Below the pieces are notes generated by a model. That model saw only the letters and a program-made list of their open reading frames with translations. It ran no database searches and was not told the origin of the DNA. This document shows, piece by piece, positions 34,991 through 43,703 of a stretch of 64,000 nt of DNA (its first letter is position 1; the number at the start of each line of letters is the position of its first letter). A program made the translations under genes and the position numbers. This DNA comes from an uncultured Lachnospiraceae bacterium (lineage in GTDB: Bacteria; Bacillota; Clostridia; Lachnospirales; Lachnospiraceae): NCBI GenBank assembly GCA_910587155.1, contig CAJULA010000013.1, positions 27,731 to 91,730 on the forward strand, in the 5' to 3' direction.

Positions 34991-35569
34991 ATGGATTTTC
35001 AGAATAACCCTTACAATCGGGAACAGGAACAGGAGCAGCCTTCTGTCGGCATGACCGATGATCATCCCCATCAGAACCCCGGCAATATGCCTGGCCATGA
35101 GCCAAATCAGATACCCGGCAGTTTTCCGTATCAGACGCCCGGCAGTATGTCTGGTCCTGCTCAGAATCAGATACCCGGTGGTTTTCCGTATCAGATGCAC
35201 GGGCGGATACCGGTCACGGTCCGAAGCGAGCCACAGACGGAAAACGCGCTGTCGTCGGCTGCCATGACGCTGGGGATCATCGGCGCCGTGTCCACGGTCC
35301 TCTTTTTTATCTTTCCGTTCCTCCCCTTTATCCTTATGAGCATCAGCATTGTACTCGCATTGCTCTCAAGAGGCAGCGGCAAAGCACTTTCTCCCCATGC
35401 AAAAGCCGGGCTGATCACTTCTACAGTCTGTCTTGGCATCATTACTCTCCTTTTTGTGACAATCGTCTTTTTCTTTGCCAGCGCAGCTGCGATCAATGAA
35501 AATGGCGGGCTGTTCGGCGGAGATCCTTATGAAGATATCTATGAAGATTTTTATGAATTTTATTATTAA
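34991..35569 (+). CDS. Pro/Gly/Gln-repeat two-helix membrane protein (DUF4190-like)
   Basis: This is a 192-residue protein. ATG 34991 with AGAGGGAG upstream is preferred to a start 23 codons earlier. Residues 1-80 form a disordered repeat region of IPG-x-FPYQ units, then two membrane helices (AAMTLGIIGAVSTVLFFIFP, about 88-118, and VCLGIITLLFVTIVFFFAS, about 138-160), and an acidic C-terminus DPYEDIYEDFYEFYY. The arrangement of a low-complexity tail plus two helices resembles DUF4190 proteins. Function unknown. Confidence 0.75.
   Translation: MDFQNNPYNREQEQEQPSVGMTDDHPHQNPGNMPGHEPNQIPGSFPYQTPGSMSGPAQNQIPGGFPYQMHGRIPVTVRSEPQTENALSSAAMTLGIIGAVSTVLFFIFPFLPFILMSISIVLALLSRGSGKALSPHAKAGLITSTVCLGIITLLFVTIVFFFASAAAINENGGLFGGDPYEDIYEDFYEFYY
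35072..35198 (+). repeat. 60-base tandem repeat inside the 34991 gene
   Basis: The string AATCAGATACCCGG occurs at 35105 and again 60 bases later at 35165, with about 34 nearly identical bases each time. The 33 bases before the first copy are a diverged match to those before the second. About two copies encode NQIPG-x-FPYQ-type 20-residue units, so slippage could change the length in steps of 20 residues. Confidence 0.75.
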
Positions 35570-35599
35570 TCAGCACATTGGGAATGATGAGGTGGCAGT

Positions 35600-36058
35600 A
35601 TGAGTATGACAATGAACGCAGTAGGCAATCTTCAAAACAGCGGACGGCCCGAACCGGATTTCGGCGGCTCCTCGCCAAAAACTCCCGGAGGGAAATCCAC
35701 CCCCGGTGAATGCCAGACCTGTAAGAACAGAAAATATCAGGACGGCTCCAACGAGATGGTATCTTTTAAATCAGCGGCACATATTTCCCCCAATGCCTCC
35801 GGCAGCCGGGTCAGAGCCCATGAGCAGGAGCATGTAAACAACGCCTTCAAAAAAGCCTCCATGAAAGGCGGAAAAGTGATTTCCGCTGCCGTATCCATAA
35901 GGACCAGTGTCTGTCCGGAATGTGGGCGCACGTACGTGGCAGGCGGGGAGACAAATACCCAGATCAAATATTTTAATGAAGACAATCCTTATCAAAAAGA
36001 TAAGAAAAGAGCGGATTCAGCCATCTATTCAGGTATGAATATTGATATCGCCGGCTGA
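35600..36058 (+). CDS. Small protein with HExxH motif (possible zinc peptidase)
   Basis: This is a 152-residue protein with no signal peptide. The C-terminal half carries RVRAHEQEHVNNAF, containing HEQEH, which fits HExxH. It also has two CxxC pairs: CQTC near residue 38 and CPEC near residue 104. The HEQEH context resembles SprA-related proteins (PF12118-type putative metallopeptidases), based on memory of that motif. The N-terminus is low-complexity with Gly/Pro/Ser. GAGGTGG precedes the ATG. It lies between two membrane-protein genes of unknown role. Catalysis is not demonstrated and the third zinc ligand is not identified. Confidence 0.7.
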   Translation: MSMTMNAVGNLQNSGRPEPDFGGSSPKTPGGKSTPGECQTCKNRKYQDGSNEMVSFKSAAHISPNASGSRVRAHEQEHVNNAFKKASMKGGKVISAAVSIRTSVCPECGRTYVAGGETNTQIKYFNEDNPYQKDKKRADSAIYSGMNIDIAG

Positions 36059-36127
36059 GTACGCACAGGGCGCTGCAGGGTCACGCCACTGCAGATAAAA
36101 AAACGGCAAAATGGAGAACTGCTTTTT

Positions 36128-36853
36128 ATGAATCAGAAATTATCTGTTGCACAATTAAAATCAGTTGCCAGAGGGCAGCTTCTGGGAAGGTATGGCATAG
36201 CAATCGGTGCGGATGTAACGGCAAACGGTATCATAGTGATCGTTTCTCTGCTCTGTTCCGCCCTGACAACACAAAATCAGACGACGGCAGGCGCTGTGAT
36301 CGCCTTCCTGATCACGCTGCTTCTTGATATCCTCAGCGGTATTTTTCTGCTGGGTCTGGCCCGCTTCTATCTCAATCTGGTATGCAGCCGCCCTTTAAGT
36401 GTCATGGATGTCTTCTACGGCTTCCGTCATCATACGGACAAGGCACTGATTACCCGGGCTCTGATCGTATTGATGGAACTGATCGTTATGCTTCCTTTTC
36501 TTGTGTGCACAGCCTTTTACAGAGCCAGAGAATCCTCCGTGCTGTTTCTGTTCTCCTGTATTACCCTGGTGATCGGCGGCATTTTATATGTTTATATTAT
36601 CCTCCTTTATTCTCAGGCATATTATATTATGCTGGATTTTCCCGGCTATTCCACAAGGCAGATCATGTCCACCAGCCGGCGCATTATGAAAGGGAACAAG
36701 GGACGCCTTTTTTATATGGTTGTCACACTCATTCCCTATTACCTGCTGGCATTCCTCTCCTGCGGCATTGCCATGCTCTGGATTTCACCCTATATGGAAA
36801 CCAGCCTTACAAACTTTTATCTGGACTTAATGCACAGGGAGTACGCGGTATAG
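36128..36853 (+). CDS. DUF975-family multi-pass membrane protein
   Basis: This is a 241-residue protein with about six helices (for example AVIAFLITLLLDILSGIFLL; ITLVIGGILYVYIILLYSQA). RQIMSTSRRIMKGNKGRLFY is the typical DUF975 loop after the central helices. It is transcribed with the preceding small genes and stops at a hairpin terminator. Function unknown. Confidence 0.85.
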   Translation: MNQKLSVAQLKSVARGQLLGRYGIAIGADVTANGIIVIVSLLCSALTTQNQTTAGAVIAFLITLLLDILSGIFLLGLARFYLNLVCSRPLSVMDVFYGFRHHTDKALITRALIVLMELIVMLPFLVCTAFYRARESSVLFLFSCITLVIGGILYVYIILLYSQAYYIMLDFPGYSTRQIMSTSRRIMKGNKGRLFYMVVTLIPYYLLAFLSCGIAMLWISPYMETSLTNFYLDLMHREYAV

Positions 36854-36861
36854 CGTACTCC
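36838..36861 (+). terminator. Rho-independent terminator after the DUF975 gene
   Basis: Arms GGAGTACGC (36838-36846) and GCGTACTCC (36853-36861) with a 6-base loop, then TCTTTTTCT. The left arm lies within the last codons of the DUF975 gene. It is convergent with dapL. Confidence 0.85.
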
Positions 36862-36872
36862 TCTTTTTCTGA

Positions 36873-38087
36873 CTATAATTTTCTGATCCGTTCTATCGCT
36901 TCCACTGTGTTTTCATAACTGCCAAAGGCGGTCAGACGGAAATACGTCTCTCCGCTCGGTCCAAAGCCGGACCCCGGAGTTCCCACCACATTGGCTTTCT
37001 CCAGAAGATAGTCAAAGAATTCCCAGCTTGTCATGCCCTCTGGCGCTTTCAGCCAGATATAGGGAGCATTGACGCCGCCGGACACGAAGTAGCCTGCTGC
37101 CCTGAGTCCCTCCAGAATATAGTTCGCATTGTTACGATAATACGCAATCTGTTTTTTGATCTGCGCCTGCCCTTCCTCAGAATAGACCGCTTCTCCGGCA
37201 CGCTGTACGATATAGGGGGCCCCATTGTATTTGGTGCCATGGCGTCTCGCCCAGAGTCCATGCAAAGCCACGCCCTCTGCCTTGAGTTCTTTGGGAACGA
37301 CGGTATAGCCCAGACGTACCCCGGTAAACCCGGCATTTTTGGAAAAAGAATGCAGTTCTATGGCACAGGTTCTGGCTCCTTCACATTCATAAATACTGTG
37401 CGGCTTATCCTCTTCGGAAATATAGGCCTCATACGCCGCGTCATAAATGATAACAGCACCGACCTTATTGGCATAATCGACCCATTCCTGCAGGCGGCTC
37501 TTTGTGATCATGGCGCCGGTCGGATTGTTGGGAAAGCAAAGATAGATCAGATCGGGCGTTTTGTCCGGCAGCATGGGGGCAAACTCATTTTCCGCGATGC
37601 AGGGCATATAGATCACATCACTCCATGTCTCTTTCTGCGCATCATAGGTGCCTGTCCGTCCCGCCATCACATTGGTATCCACATAGACCGGATAGACCGG
37701 GTCGCAGACAGCGATTTTATTGTCCACACTGAAAATTTCCTGAATATTGCCGGAATCACACTTTGCACCGTCCGAAATAAAGATTTCATCCTCACTGATA
37801 TCACATCCCCTTGCCTGATAGTCACAGCGGGCAATGGCACTTCTCAGGAAATCATAGCCCAGATCCGGTGCGTACCCTCTGAATGTGGCCGCATCCGCCA
37901 TCTCATCCACTGCGCCGTGCAGGGCGGAAATAATGGCAGGCGCCAGAGGCTGTGTCACATCACCGATGCCAAGCCGGATAATTTTTTTATCCGGGTTCGC
38001 TGCCGCATAGGCATTTACTTTTTTCCCGATGGTGGAAAAAAGATAGCTGCCCGGGAGTTTTAAATAGTTACCGTTTACTTTTGCCAT
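36873..38087 (-). CDS. dapL: LL-diaminopimelate aminotransferase
   Basis: This is a 404-residue fold-type I PLP enzyme. It converts tetrahydrodipicolinate plus glutamate to LL-diaminopimelate, which bypasses the acyl-DAP steps of lysine and cell-wall synthesis. Features include IRLGIGDVTQPLAP, TFRGYAPDLGYDFLR, FPNNPTGAMITKS, and the PLP Lys in HSFSKNAGFTGVRLGY. Length matches the DapL family. Its partner epimerase dapF is 21 bases upstream in the same operon, which supports the assignment. Confidence 0.95.
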   Translation of the reverse strand: MAKVNGNYLKLPGSYLFSTIGKKVNAYAAANPDKKIIRLGIGDVTQPLAPAIISALHGAVDEMADAATFRGYAPDLGYDFLRSAIARCDYQARGCDISEDEIFISDGAKCDSGNIQEIFSVDNKIAVCDPVYPVYVDTNVMAGRTGTYDAQKETWSDVIYMPCIAENEFAPMLPDKTPDLIYLCFPNNPTGAMITKSRLQEWVDYANKVGAVIIYDAAYEAYISEEDKPHSIYECEGARTCAIELHSFSKNAGFTGVRLGYTVVPKELKAEGVALHGLWARRHGTKYNGAPYIVQRAGEAVYSEEGQAQIKKQIAYYRNNANYILEGLRAAGYFVSGGVNAPYIWLKAPEGMTSWEFFDYLLEKANVVGTPGSGFGPSGETYFRLTAFGSYENTVEAIERIRKL

Positions 38088-38108
38088 AATCCTGTCTCCT
38101 CTCGTTTT

Positions 38109-38954
38109 TCAGACACAAACGTCAATTTCTCCCTCAAAAACCGTGACTGCGGGGCCGGTCATATAAATGGTATCTTCTTTCTCATCCCATTCGATCAGAA
38201 TATCGCCGCCCCTGACATGCACTGTTACTTTTCTGTCCGTCAGACCATTCAGTACACAGGCTGTCACTACGGCACAGCAGCCGGTTCCGCAGGCCAGCGT
38301 TTCACCCGCTCCCCGTTCCCAGACACGCATTTCCACATGCTCTCTGTCAATGACACGGACAAATTCCGTATTGATCCGGTTGGGAAAGCGTTCATGCCGT
38401 TCGAAACAGGGGCCTGCCTTTTCAATCGGCAAATGCTCTACTTCATCGACAAATACCACCGCATGAGGATTGCCCATGGACACACAAGTCATACGGTACT
38501 CTTTCCCATCCACAAGGATCGCCTCATCAATCACCCGTTCACCGTCCGCAGTGACAGGAATCTTCTCTGCCGTCAGTTCCGGCCTGCCCATATTCACCCG
38601 CGCTGCTACCGCCCTGCCATTCACTGTCTGCAGCAGGACATGTTTTACCTGCCCGGCGCTGATAATATCCACCTCCTGCCGCTCTGTCAGATGATTGTCA
38701 TAGACATATTTGGCCACGCAGCGTATCCCGTTTCCGCACATCTCTCCCCGGCTTCCGTCCGCATTATACATCTCCATCTCAAAATCCGCCTCTGTGGAGG
38801 GATTGATAAAAATGACACCGTCGCCGCCCACGCCGAAATGCCGGTCACTGAGCCTTAGCGCCAGTTCCGGCTTTTTCTCCTGCGGTATCTGCTCCGCGCC
38901 GCCATTGATATAAATGTAATCATTGCCGCATCCCTGCATCTTCGTAAACTTCAT
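38109..38954 (-). CDS. dapF: Diaminopimelate epimerase
   Basis: This is a 281-residue enzyme that converts LL-DAP to meso-DAP. ATG 38954 starts MKFTKMQGCGNDYIYING, the family N-terminus; an earlier start would add unrelated residues. The catalytic cysteines lie in NADGSRGEMCGNGIRC and GAGETLACGTGCCAVV. It is followed by dapL 21 bases later and preceded by the ANTAR gene with a 134-base gap that may carry its own promoter (TATAGT near 38988). Confidence 0.96.
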   Translation of the reverse strand: MKFTKMQGCGNDYIYINGGAEQIPQEKKPELALRLSDRHFGVGGDGVIFINPSTEADFEMEMYNADGSRGEMCGNGIRCVAKYVYDNHLTERQEVDIISAGQVKHVLLQTVNGRAVAARVNMGRPELTAEKIPVTADGERVIDEAILVDGKEYRMTCVSMGNPHAVVFVDEVEHLPIEKAGPCFERHERFPNRINTEFVRVIDREHVEMRVWERGAGETLACGTGCCAVVTACVLNGLTDRKVTVHVRGGDILIEWDEKEDTIYMTGPAVTVFEGEIDVCV

Positions 38955-39065
38955 TCCCCTACCTGCCTTTGTTTCTTTTTCACTACTATACCTGATATTT
39001 TTGCCCGGTAAAAGAGAAAATAATGCCGGATTCCATGCAGATACTGCGGACATTGCCGGGAATGC

Positions 39066-39102
39066 CCATGATGCGCCGCACTGTCGGCTCAGCGCATCAT
39101 GG
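39066..39102. repeat. Inverted repeat over the end of the ANTAR gene
   Basis: Perfect 11-base arms CCATGATGCGC (39066-39076) and GCGCATCATGG (39092-39102) with a 15-base loop enclosing the ANTAR stop codon. There is no T-run, so it is not a classical terminator. It may set an mRNA 3' end between the ANTAR gene and dapF. Confidence 0.6.
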
Positions 39103-39637
39103 ACAGAATCATCTCTGCCATCTCGACCATATTGGTGCCGCTGTCCATACTGCACTTCTGCAGGTAGCGGTGAGCCTCTTCTTCCGTCATACGGTTCCGC
39201 TCCATCAAAAGGCCCTTCGCTCTGCGGATCAGTTCCTCTTCCCCGCCGCTCCTCTTTACGGGAGACCTCCGGCGCCGTCTTCTCCTCCTCTCCATATTCT
39301 GCACCATCATATCCACGGTGTCAATCAGTTCATGCACTTTAAGAGGCATGGTAACACAAACACAGCCCTGACTGCCGCCATATTCCTCCAGCATATGTCC
39401 GGATATCAGCAGCAGCACCTCAAACCGCTGCGGAAGATTCTCACGCAGACGGGTATACATCATATCCGGCAGCCGACAGCCACACAAAATAATGCCGTCA
39501 TCCAGACTTTCCGCCTGGCTGATCGCCTGGGCGCCGGTAGTACAGACCGCCGTTACCGTATGCCCGCTTCGCACCAGAATATGTTTCAGTTTTCTTGCAT
39601 CCTCTGCTTTGGAAAACGCAATGATAATTCCTGTCAA
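39089..39637 (-). CDS. ANTAR-domain response regulator / antiterminator (NitR-like)
   Basis: This is a 182-residue protein. The N-terminal pseudo-receiver (about 1-110) retains a CGCRLPDM segment where the phosphoacceptor Asp normally sits, but the usual surrounding acids are weak. A poly-Arg stretch (ERRRRRRRRSP) links to a C-terminal ANTAR domain: EEELIRRAKGLLMERNRMTE, then EEAHRYLQKCSMDSG. ANTAR proteins bind paired hexaloop hairpins in nascent mRNA and prevent termination. It lies 37 bases downstream of glnA. In clostridia, glnA-linked genes of this kind have been called nitR. The glnA leader terminator in this window is the obvious candidate target. Confidence 0.9.
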   Translation of the reverse strand: MTGIIIAFSKAEDARKLKHILVRSGHTVTAVCTTGAQAISQAESLDDGIILCGCRLPDMMYTRLRENLPQRFEVLLLISGHMLEEYGGSQGCVCVTMPLKVHELIDTVDMMVQNMERRRRRRRRSPVKRSGGEEELIRRAKGLLMERNRMTEEEAHRYLQKCSMDSGTNMVEMAEMILSMMR

Positions 39638-39674
39638 CGGGCCACCCCCTCTTTTTTGCCGCTCACTTCCCGCC

Positions 39675-40997
39675 TTAATAGCGGCTCAGATACTGTTCCA
39701 GTTCCCACGCACTGACCTGTGCCTTGTAGGCATTCCATTCCTGATGTTTCAGTTCAAGATATCGGTCAAAGGCATAGTCTCCCAAGACCTCCCTTACCAG
39801 GTCATCCTGTTCCATTTCATGCAGCGCTTCGATCAGCGTTCCCGGCAGTTCCCTGATCCGCCTCACATCTGTCTCCCCATTTACCGGACCATGCCCCATA
39901 CCTTCCGGCGGCATCATCTGCCTGCTGATTCCATCCAGTCCCGCCCGCAGGCAGAGTGCCAGCGCCAGATACGGGTTGGCCGCGGAATCCGGGGAGCGCA
40001 GCGCAATCCTCTTTCCGGCCCCCTTGTCCTGCGGGATCCGGAGCAGGGAATCAGGATGTAAGGGGTCCCATGCAATATGCACCGGTGCGTCATATCCGGA
40101 TACAAGCCGTTTATAGGAATTGACAAGCGGATTGGTAATCGCACTCATCCCTCTGGCATGCTGCAGGATACCGCCGATAAAAGTAAGCGCCTCCATACTC
40201 AGGCCATACCTGCCCTGTTCATCCGCAAATACATTTTTCTCCCCACACAGCAGGGACATATCCAGGTGCATCCCGGAACCGCCCACGCCGGCCCTTGGCT
40301 TTGGCATGAAGGTGGCATGCAGGCCATGACGCTTCGCCAATGTCTTTACCGCCAGCTTAAAGGTCATAATATTGTCTGCTGTCCGCAGCGCTTCATCGTG
40401 CCGGAAGTCAATCTCATGCTGCGCCGGCGCCGCTTCATGAAACGATGCCTCTATTTCAAACCCCATCTCCTCCAGCGTCAGCACGATATCACGCCTCGCA
40501 TTTTCTCCCAGGTCAAGCGGGCTCATATCAAAATATCCGGCCTGTTCATGGGTCAATGTCGTTGGCAGTCCGTTTTCATCACAGTGAAACAGAAAAAACT
40601 CACATTCCGGCCCCACCTCGAACCGATAGCCCATACGCGCCGCTTCCGCCACCGCCGCCTTGAGGATATGCCGGGGATCTCCTTCAAACGGTGTCCCGTC
40701 CTCATAACAGATATCACAGATCATCCTCGCCACCTTGCCCTGCTGCGGCCTCCAGGGAAAGATCACAAACGTATCGTAATCCGGATGCAGATACAAAGTG
40801 CCCTCTCCGGCCCCTGCCAGTCCCGTTGCCGCCCGGACATCAAAGCCGCACCTGTTATCCAGCGCCTTTTCCAGCTGACTGGCCGTTACCGCCACATTTT
40901 TAAACGTGCCCGGGATATCCGTAAACTGCAGCCGGATAAACTCCACGTCCTCATCCCGCACCATTTTGATAATATCTTCTCTCGTATAACCGCTCAT
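39675..40997 (-). CDS. glnA: Class I glutamine synthetase
   Basis: This is a 440-residue GSI enzyme that makes glutamine from glutamate, ammonia and ATP. ATG 40997 has AAAGGA upstream. Key motifs are the beta-grasp MVRDEDVEFIRLQFTDIPG, DYDTFVIFPWRP, ammonia/Mg site EVGPECEFFLF, EIDFRHDEALRTAD, GSGMHLDMSL, and the ATP site ANPYLALALCLRAG. Length fits the GSI-alpha class without the adenylylation insert. Its leader carries a sigma-A promoter and a terminator, and the next gene encodes an ANTAR regulator, so expression is likely attenuated. Confidence 0.96.
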   Translation of the reverse strand: MSGYTREDIIKMVRDEDVEFIRLQFTDIPGTFKNVAVTASQLEKALDNRCGFDVRAATGLAGAGEGTLYLHPDYDTFVIFPWRPQQGKVARMICDICYEDGTPFEGDPRHILKAAVAEAARMGYRFEVGPECEFFLFHCDENGLPTTLTHEQAGYFDMSPLDLGENARRDIVLTLEEMGFEIEASFHEAAPAQHEIDFRHDEALRTADNIMTFKLAVKTLAKRHGLHATFMPKPRAGVGGSGMHLDMSLLCGEKNVFADEQGRYGLSMEALTFIGGILQHARGMSAITNPLVNSYKRLVSGYDAPVHIAWDPLHPDSLLRIPQDKGAGKRIALRSPDSAANPYLALALCLRAGLDGISRQMMPPEGMGHGPVNGETDVRRIRELPGTLIEALHEMEQDDLVREVLGDYAFDRYLELKHQEWNAYKAQVSAWELEQYLSRY

Positions 40998-41108
40998 ATT
41001 TGATTCCTTTCCATACATCCTGTATCCATCGGTCAGGGAGGTGTCATCTTCCCCTGCCCGCGCCCGTCAGCGCAAGGCGACATCTTCCCTCCGTGCGCCC
41101 GTGTGCAT

Positions 41109-41141
41109 AAAAAAAGACACTCCTACTCCTGTAAGAACGCC
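41109..41141 (-). terminator. Leader terminator (attenuator) upstream of glnA
   Basis: On the minus strand an 11-pair stem, GGCGTTCTTAC (41141-41131) with GTAGGAGTGTC (41126-41116), closes a four-base AGGA loop and is followed by seven T residues (41115-41109). Several pairs are G-U in RNA. It starts only about 10 bases after the expected transcript start, so nearly all initiation would end here unless something prevents hairpin formation. The ANTAR protein encoded downstream is the candidate (inference). Confidence 0.75.
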
Positions 41142-41156
41142 TTTGCCCTGTGTGTT

Positions 41157-41185
41157 ATCATAACAATCCGCGGCAGGATTGTCAA
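41157..41185 (-). promoter_or_regulatory. Sigma-A promoter of glnA
   Basis: Minus strand: TTGACA (41185-41180), an exactly 17-base spacer, TATGAT (41162-41157). The expected start is around 41150. This is one of the strongest promoter matches in the window. Confidence 0.8.
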
Positions 41186-41273
41186 TAGAAAGAAAGGATT
41201 GAAAAGTCTCCATGCATAAATCCCCGCCTTCCATAATACATTGTATAAATAAATGGGAAACGGGGATATCGTT

Positions 41274-41750
41274 ATGAGTTCCAGAACCAAAATTGTTGTC
41301 CTTCATCTGAAGGAACTGCTGTATACGGGAATTTTTCTTGTGCTCGGCGTTCTGTTTGTCGTCCTGCTGGTGATTATGTTCCTGCCGGATAAAAAACAGG
41401 AAACAGGCAGCATAGAGCCGCAGCATGCCTATACGCCCGGTATCTACACCACCTCCATCCAGCTTGGCGGAAGCAGTGTGGATATCGAAGTGGTGGTGGA
41501 TGAAAATCACATCAATTCCCTGCGGCTGAATACGCTGGATGAAGCAGTGGCAACCATGTATCCGCTTATTGAACCGTCCTTTGATGAATTGGCACAGCAG
41601 ATTGAAACCAATCAGTCTCTGGAAGGAATTACATATTCTGACGATAACAGATATACTTCCATGCTGCTTCTTGACGCCATCTCTCAGTCACTGGAAAAAG
41701 CGGCGGCCGGCACGGGCGGCAATGCGGAAATTCCGGCGGGGAATGAATAG
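41274..41750 (+). CDS. Single-pass membrane protein with FMN-binding-like outer domain
   Basis: This is a 158-residue protein. ATG 41274 is chosen over an ATG seven codons upstream because of spacing to the GGGG-rich Shine-Dalgarno. One helix lies at about 16-36 (YTGIFLVLGVLFVVLLVIMF). The outer domain begins TPGIYTTSIQLGGSSVDIEV, and resembles the layout of small FMN-binding-domain proteins (PGxYT...SVxVxVDxxxI, then a C-terminal YTSMLLLDAISQSL), but the usual flavinylation SGAT motif is replaced by YSDDNRYTS. Flavin binding is therefore doubtful. It is convergent with nadE, 11 bases apart, and divergent from glnA. Confidence 0.65.
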   Translation: MSSRTKIVVLHLKELLYTGIFLVLGVLFVVLLVIMFLPDKKQETGSIEPQHAYTPGIYTTSIQLGGSSVDIEVVVDENHINSLRLNTLDEAVATMYPLIEPSFDELAQQIETNQSLEGITYSDDNRYTSMLLLDAISQSLEKAAAGTGGNAEIPAGNE

Positions 41751-41761
41751 CCCACAGACAC

Positions 41762-43672
41762 TTACAGCTCCTCCAGCTCCTTCTGCCATGCACTCACACA
41801 GGCATCGGAAGGCATACGCAGATCTCCCCGGGGAGAGAGGGCCACGGTTCCCACTTTCGGTCCGTCTGGCAGGCAGGAACGCTTGAACTGCTGGGAGAAA
41901 AATCTGCGATAAAAAGTTTTCATCCATTTCAGGATCACTGCGTCATCATACACACCGGCAAACGCATACTGCGCCACACGGAAAAGCTTGGACGGAGAAA
42001 ACCCGCCCCTGAGCATATGATACAGGAAAAAATCATGCAGTTCATAAGGGCCTACCAGATCTTCCGTCTTCTGTGAGATCTTTCCTTCCACAGGAGGCAG
42101 AAGCTCCGGGCTGACCGGTGTATCCAGTATGTCAAGCAGGACTTCCGAAAGCGACTTATCCCCGCAGGTATCGGCATAGTAACGGACAAGGTGCCGCACC
42201 AGTGTTTTGGGCACACCGCCATTGACACCGTACATGGACATGTGGTCGCCATTATAGGTCGCCCACCCCAGTGCCAGTTCCGACATATCTCCTGTGCCGA
42301 TCACCAGCCCGTTTTCTCTGTTGGCAATATCCATCAATACCTGTGTCCGCTCCCTGGCCTGACTGTTTTCATAGGTGACATCATGGTTTTCTGCCTGCTG
42401 CCCGATATCACGGAAATGAGCGGATACAGCATCCCGGATATTTACCTCTTCCAGTGTCAGCCCCAGTGCACGCGAGAGTTTGCAGGCATTGTCATAGGTG
42501 CGGTCTGTGGTGCCGAAACAGGGCATGGTCACGGCCACAATCCCCCGGCGGTCAAGAGAACACAGATCAAAGGTACGCACTGCCACTAGCAGCGCCAGTG
42601 TGGAGTCAAGCCCGCCGGAAATACCGATCACGGCCTTTTTGCATGATGTATGCTCCATCCTCTTTTTCAGTCCAAAGGACTGGATGGACAATATCTCCTC
42701 GCAGCGCCGGCGTCTTTGCAGCTGATCCGAAGGGACAAAGGGCAGCGCCGGAAAACTGCGGGTCAGTTTTGTCTCTTCCCTCTCAAGATAAAAATCCACC
42801 ACCCGGTAGCCGGTATTTTGCGCCGCCGGCCATGTGTTCATCCGCCGCCTTTCATAACACAGCCTGCCAATATCCAGTTCCCCATAGAGGGTATTGCAGG
42901 TAAAATCCTTTTTCTGTGCCAGCATCATGCCATTTTCCGCGATCATATCATGTCCGCCGAACACCAGATCCTGCGTGGATTCCCCTTCCCCCGCGCTGCA
43001 GTACACATAACCTGCCACAAGACGGCCGCTGGCAGAGCATACGAGCATCTCCCGGTATGTGTCCTTGCCGATGGTCTCATTGGACGCAGACAGGTTGACA
43101 AGCACATTGGCGCCTGCCAGCGCATGCCGCGTGGACGGCGGATCCGCCGCCCAGAGGTCTTCACAGATCTCACAGGCCGCCATCAGCCCCTGCACCCCAT
43201 CGGCCCGAAACAGAATGTCCGTCCCAAAAGGCACGCTCCCCTCTTCCCATGGAAATTCTTCCGCCAAAGTGTTGCCTGGCGTAAAATGTCTCGTCTCATA
43301 AAATTCTCCATAAGAGGGAATATTGCGCTTGGGTACAAAGGCAAGCAGACGACCGTCTGAAATCGCCGCCGCCACATTGTACAGCTTCCCTTCCCGCACA
43401 ATGGGCAGCCCGACAAAAATTAACGCCCGCAGCCCCTTTGTCGCGCAAACAATCTCTGAAAGGCACTTTCTTGTCTCCTCCAGAAGACAATCCTGTAAAA
43501 ACAGATCGCCGCATGTATATCCGGTCAGGCATAATTCCGGAAATACCAGAATACGGGCGCCCTCTTCATATGCCTCGCGGATTTTTTTCTCAATCACCAC
43601 ACTGTTATACTGCGGGTCTGCCACCCGGATATGGGGCGTCACCGCAGCCACTTTGATAAAACCATGTCTCAT
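41762..43672 (-). CDS. nadE: Glutamine-dependent NAD+ synthase
   Basis: This is a 636-residue two-domain enzyme for the last step of NAD synthesis. The N-terminal nitrilase-type amidase has a triad Glu in LVFPELCLTGYTCGDL, Lys in VPKRNIPSYGEF and Cys in ACEICEDLW. The C-terminal synthetase has the P-loop SGGLDSTLALLV and the NGLVIGTGDMSELALGW segment. It uses glutamine rather than free ammonia. The upstream flank carries a palindromic repeat (43704-43826). Confidence 0.94.
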   Translation of the reverse strand: MRHGFIKVAAVTPHIRVADPQYNSVVIEKKIREAYEEGARILVFPELCLTGYTCGDLFLQDCLLEETRKCLSEIVCATKGLRALIFVGLPIVREGKLYNVAAAISDGRLLAFVPKRNIPSYGEFYETRHFTPGNTLAEEFPWEEGSVPFGTDILFRADGVQGLMAACEICEDLWAADPPSTRHALAGANVLVNLSASNETIGKDTYREMLVCSASGRLVAGYVYCSAGEGESTQDLVFGGHDMIAENGMMLAQKKDFTCNTLYGELDIGRLCYERRRMNTWPAAQNTGYRVVDFYLEREETKLTRSFPALPFVPSDQLQRRRRCEEILSIQSFGLKKRMEHTSCKKAVIGISGGLDSTLALLVAVRTFDLCSLDRRGIVAVTMPCFGTTDRTYDNACKLSRALGLTLEEVNIRDAVSAHFRDIGQQAENHDVTYENSQARERTQVLMDIANRENGLVIGTGDMSELALGWATYNGDHMSMYGVNGGVPKTLVRHLVRYYADTCGDKSLSEVLLDILDTPVSPELLPPVEGKISQKTEDLVGPYELHDFFLYHMLRGGFSPSKLFRVAQYAFAGVYDDAVILKWMKTFYRRFFSQQFKRSCLPDGPKVGTVALSPRGDLRMPSDACVSAWQKELEEL

Positions 43673-43703
43673 GTTACTACCACCTTATGCTTTCCACACT
43701 ATT

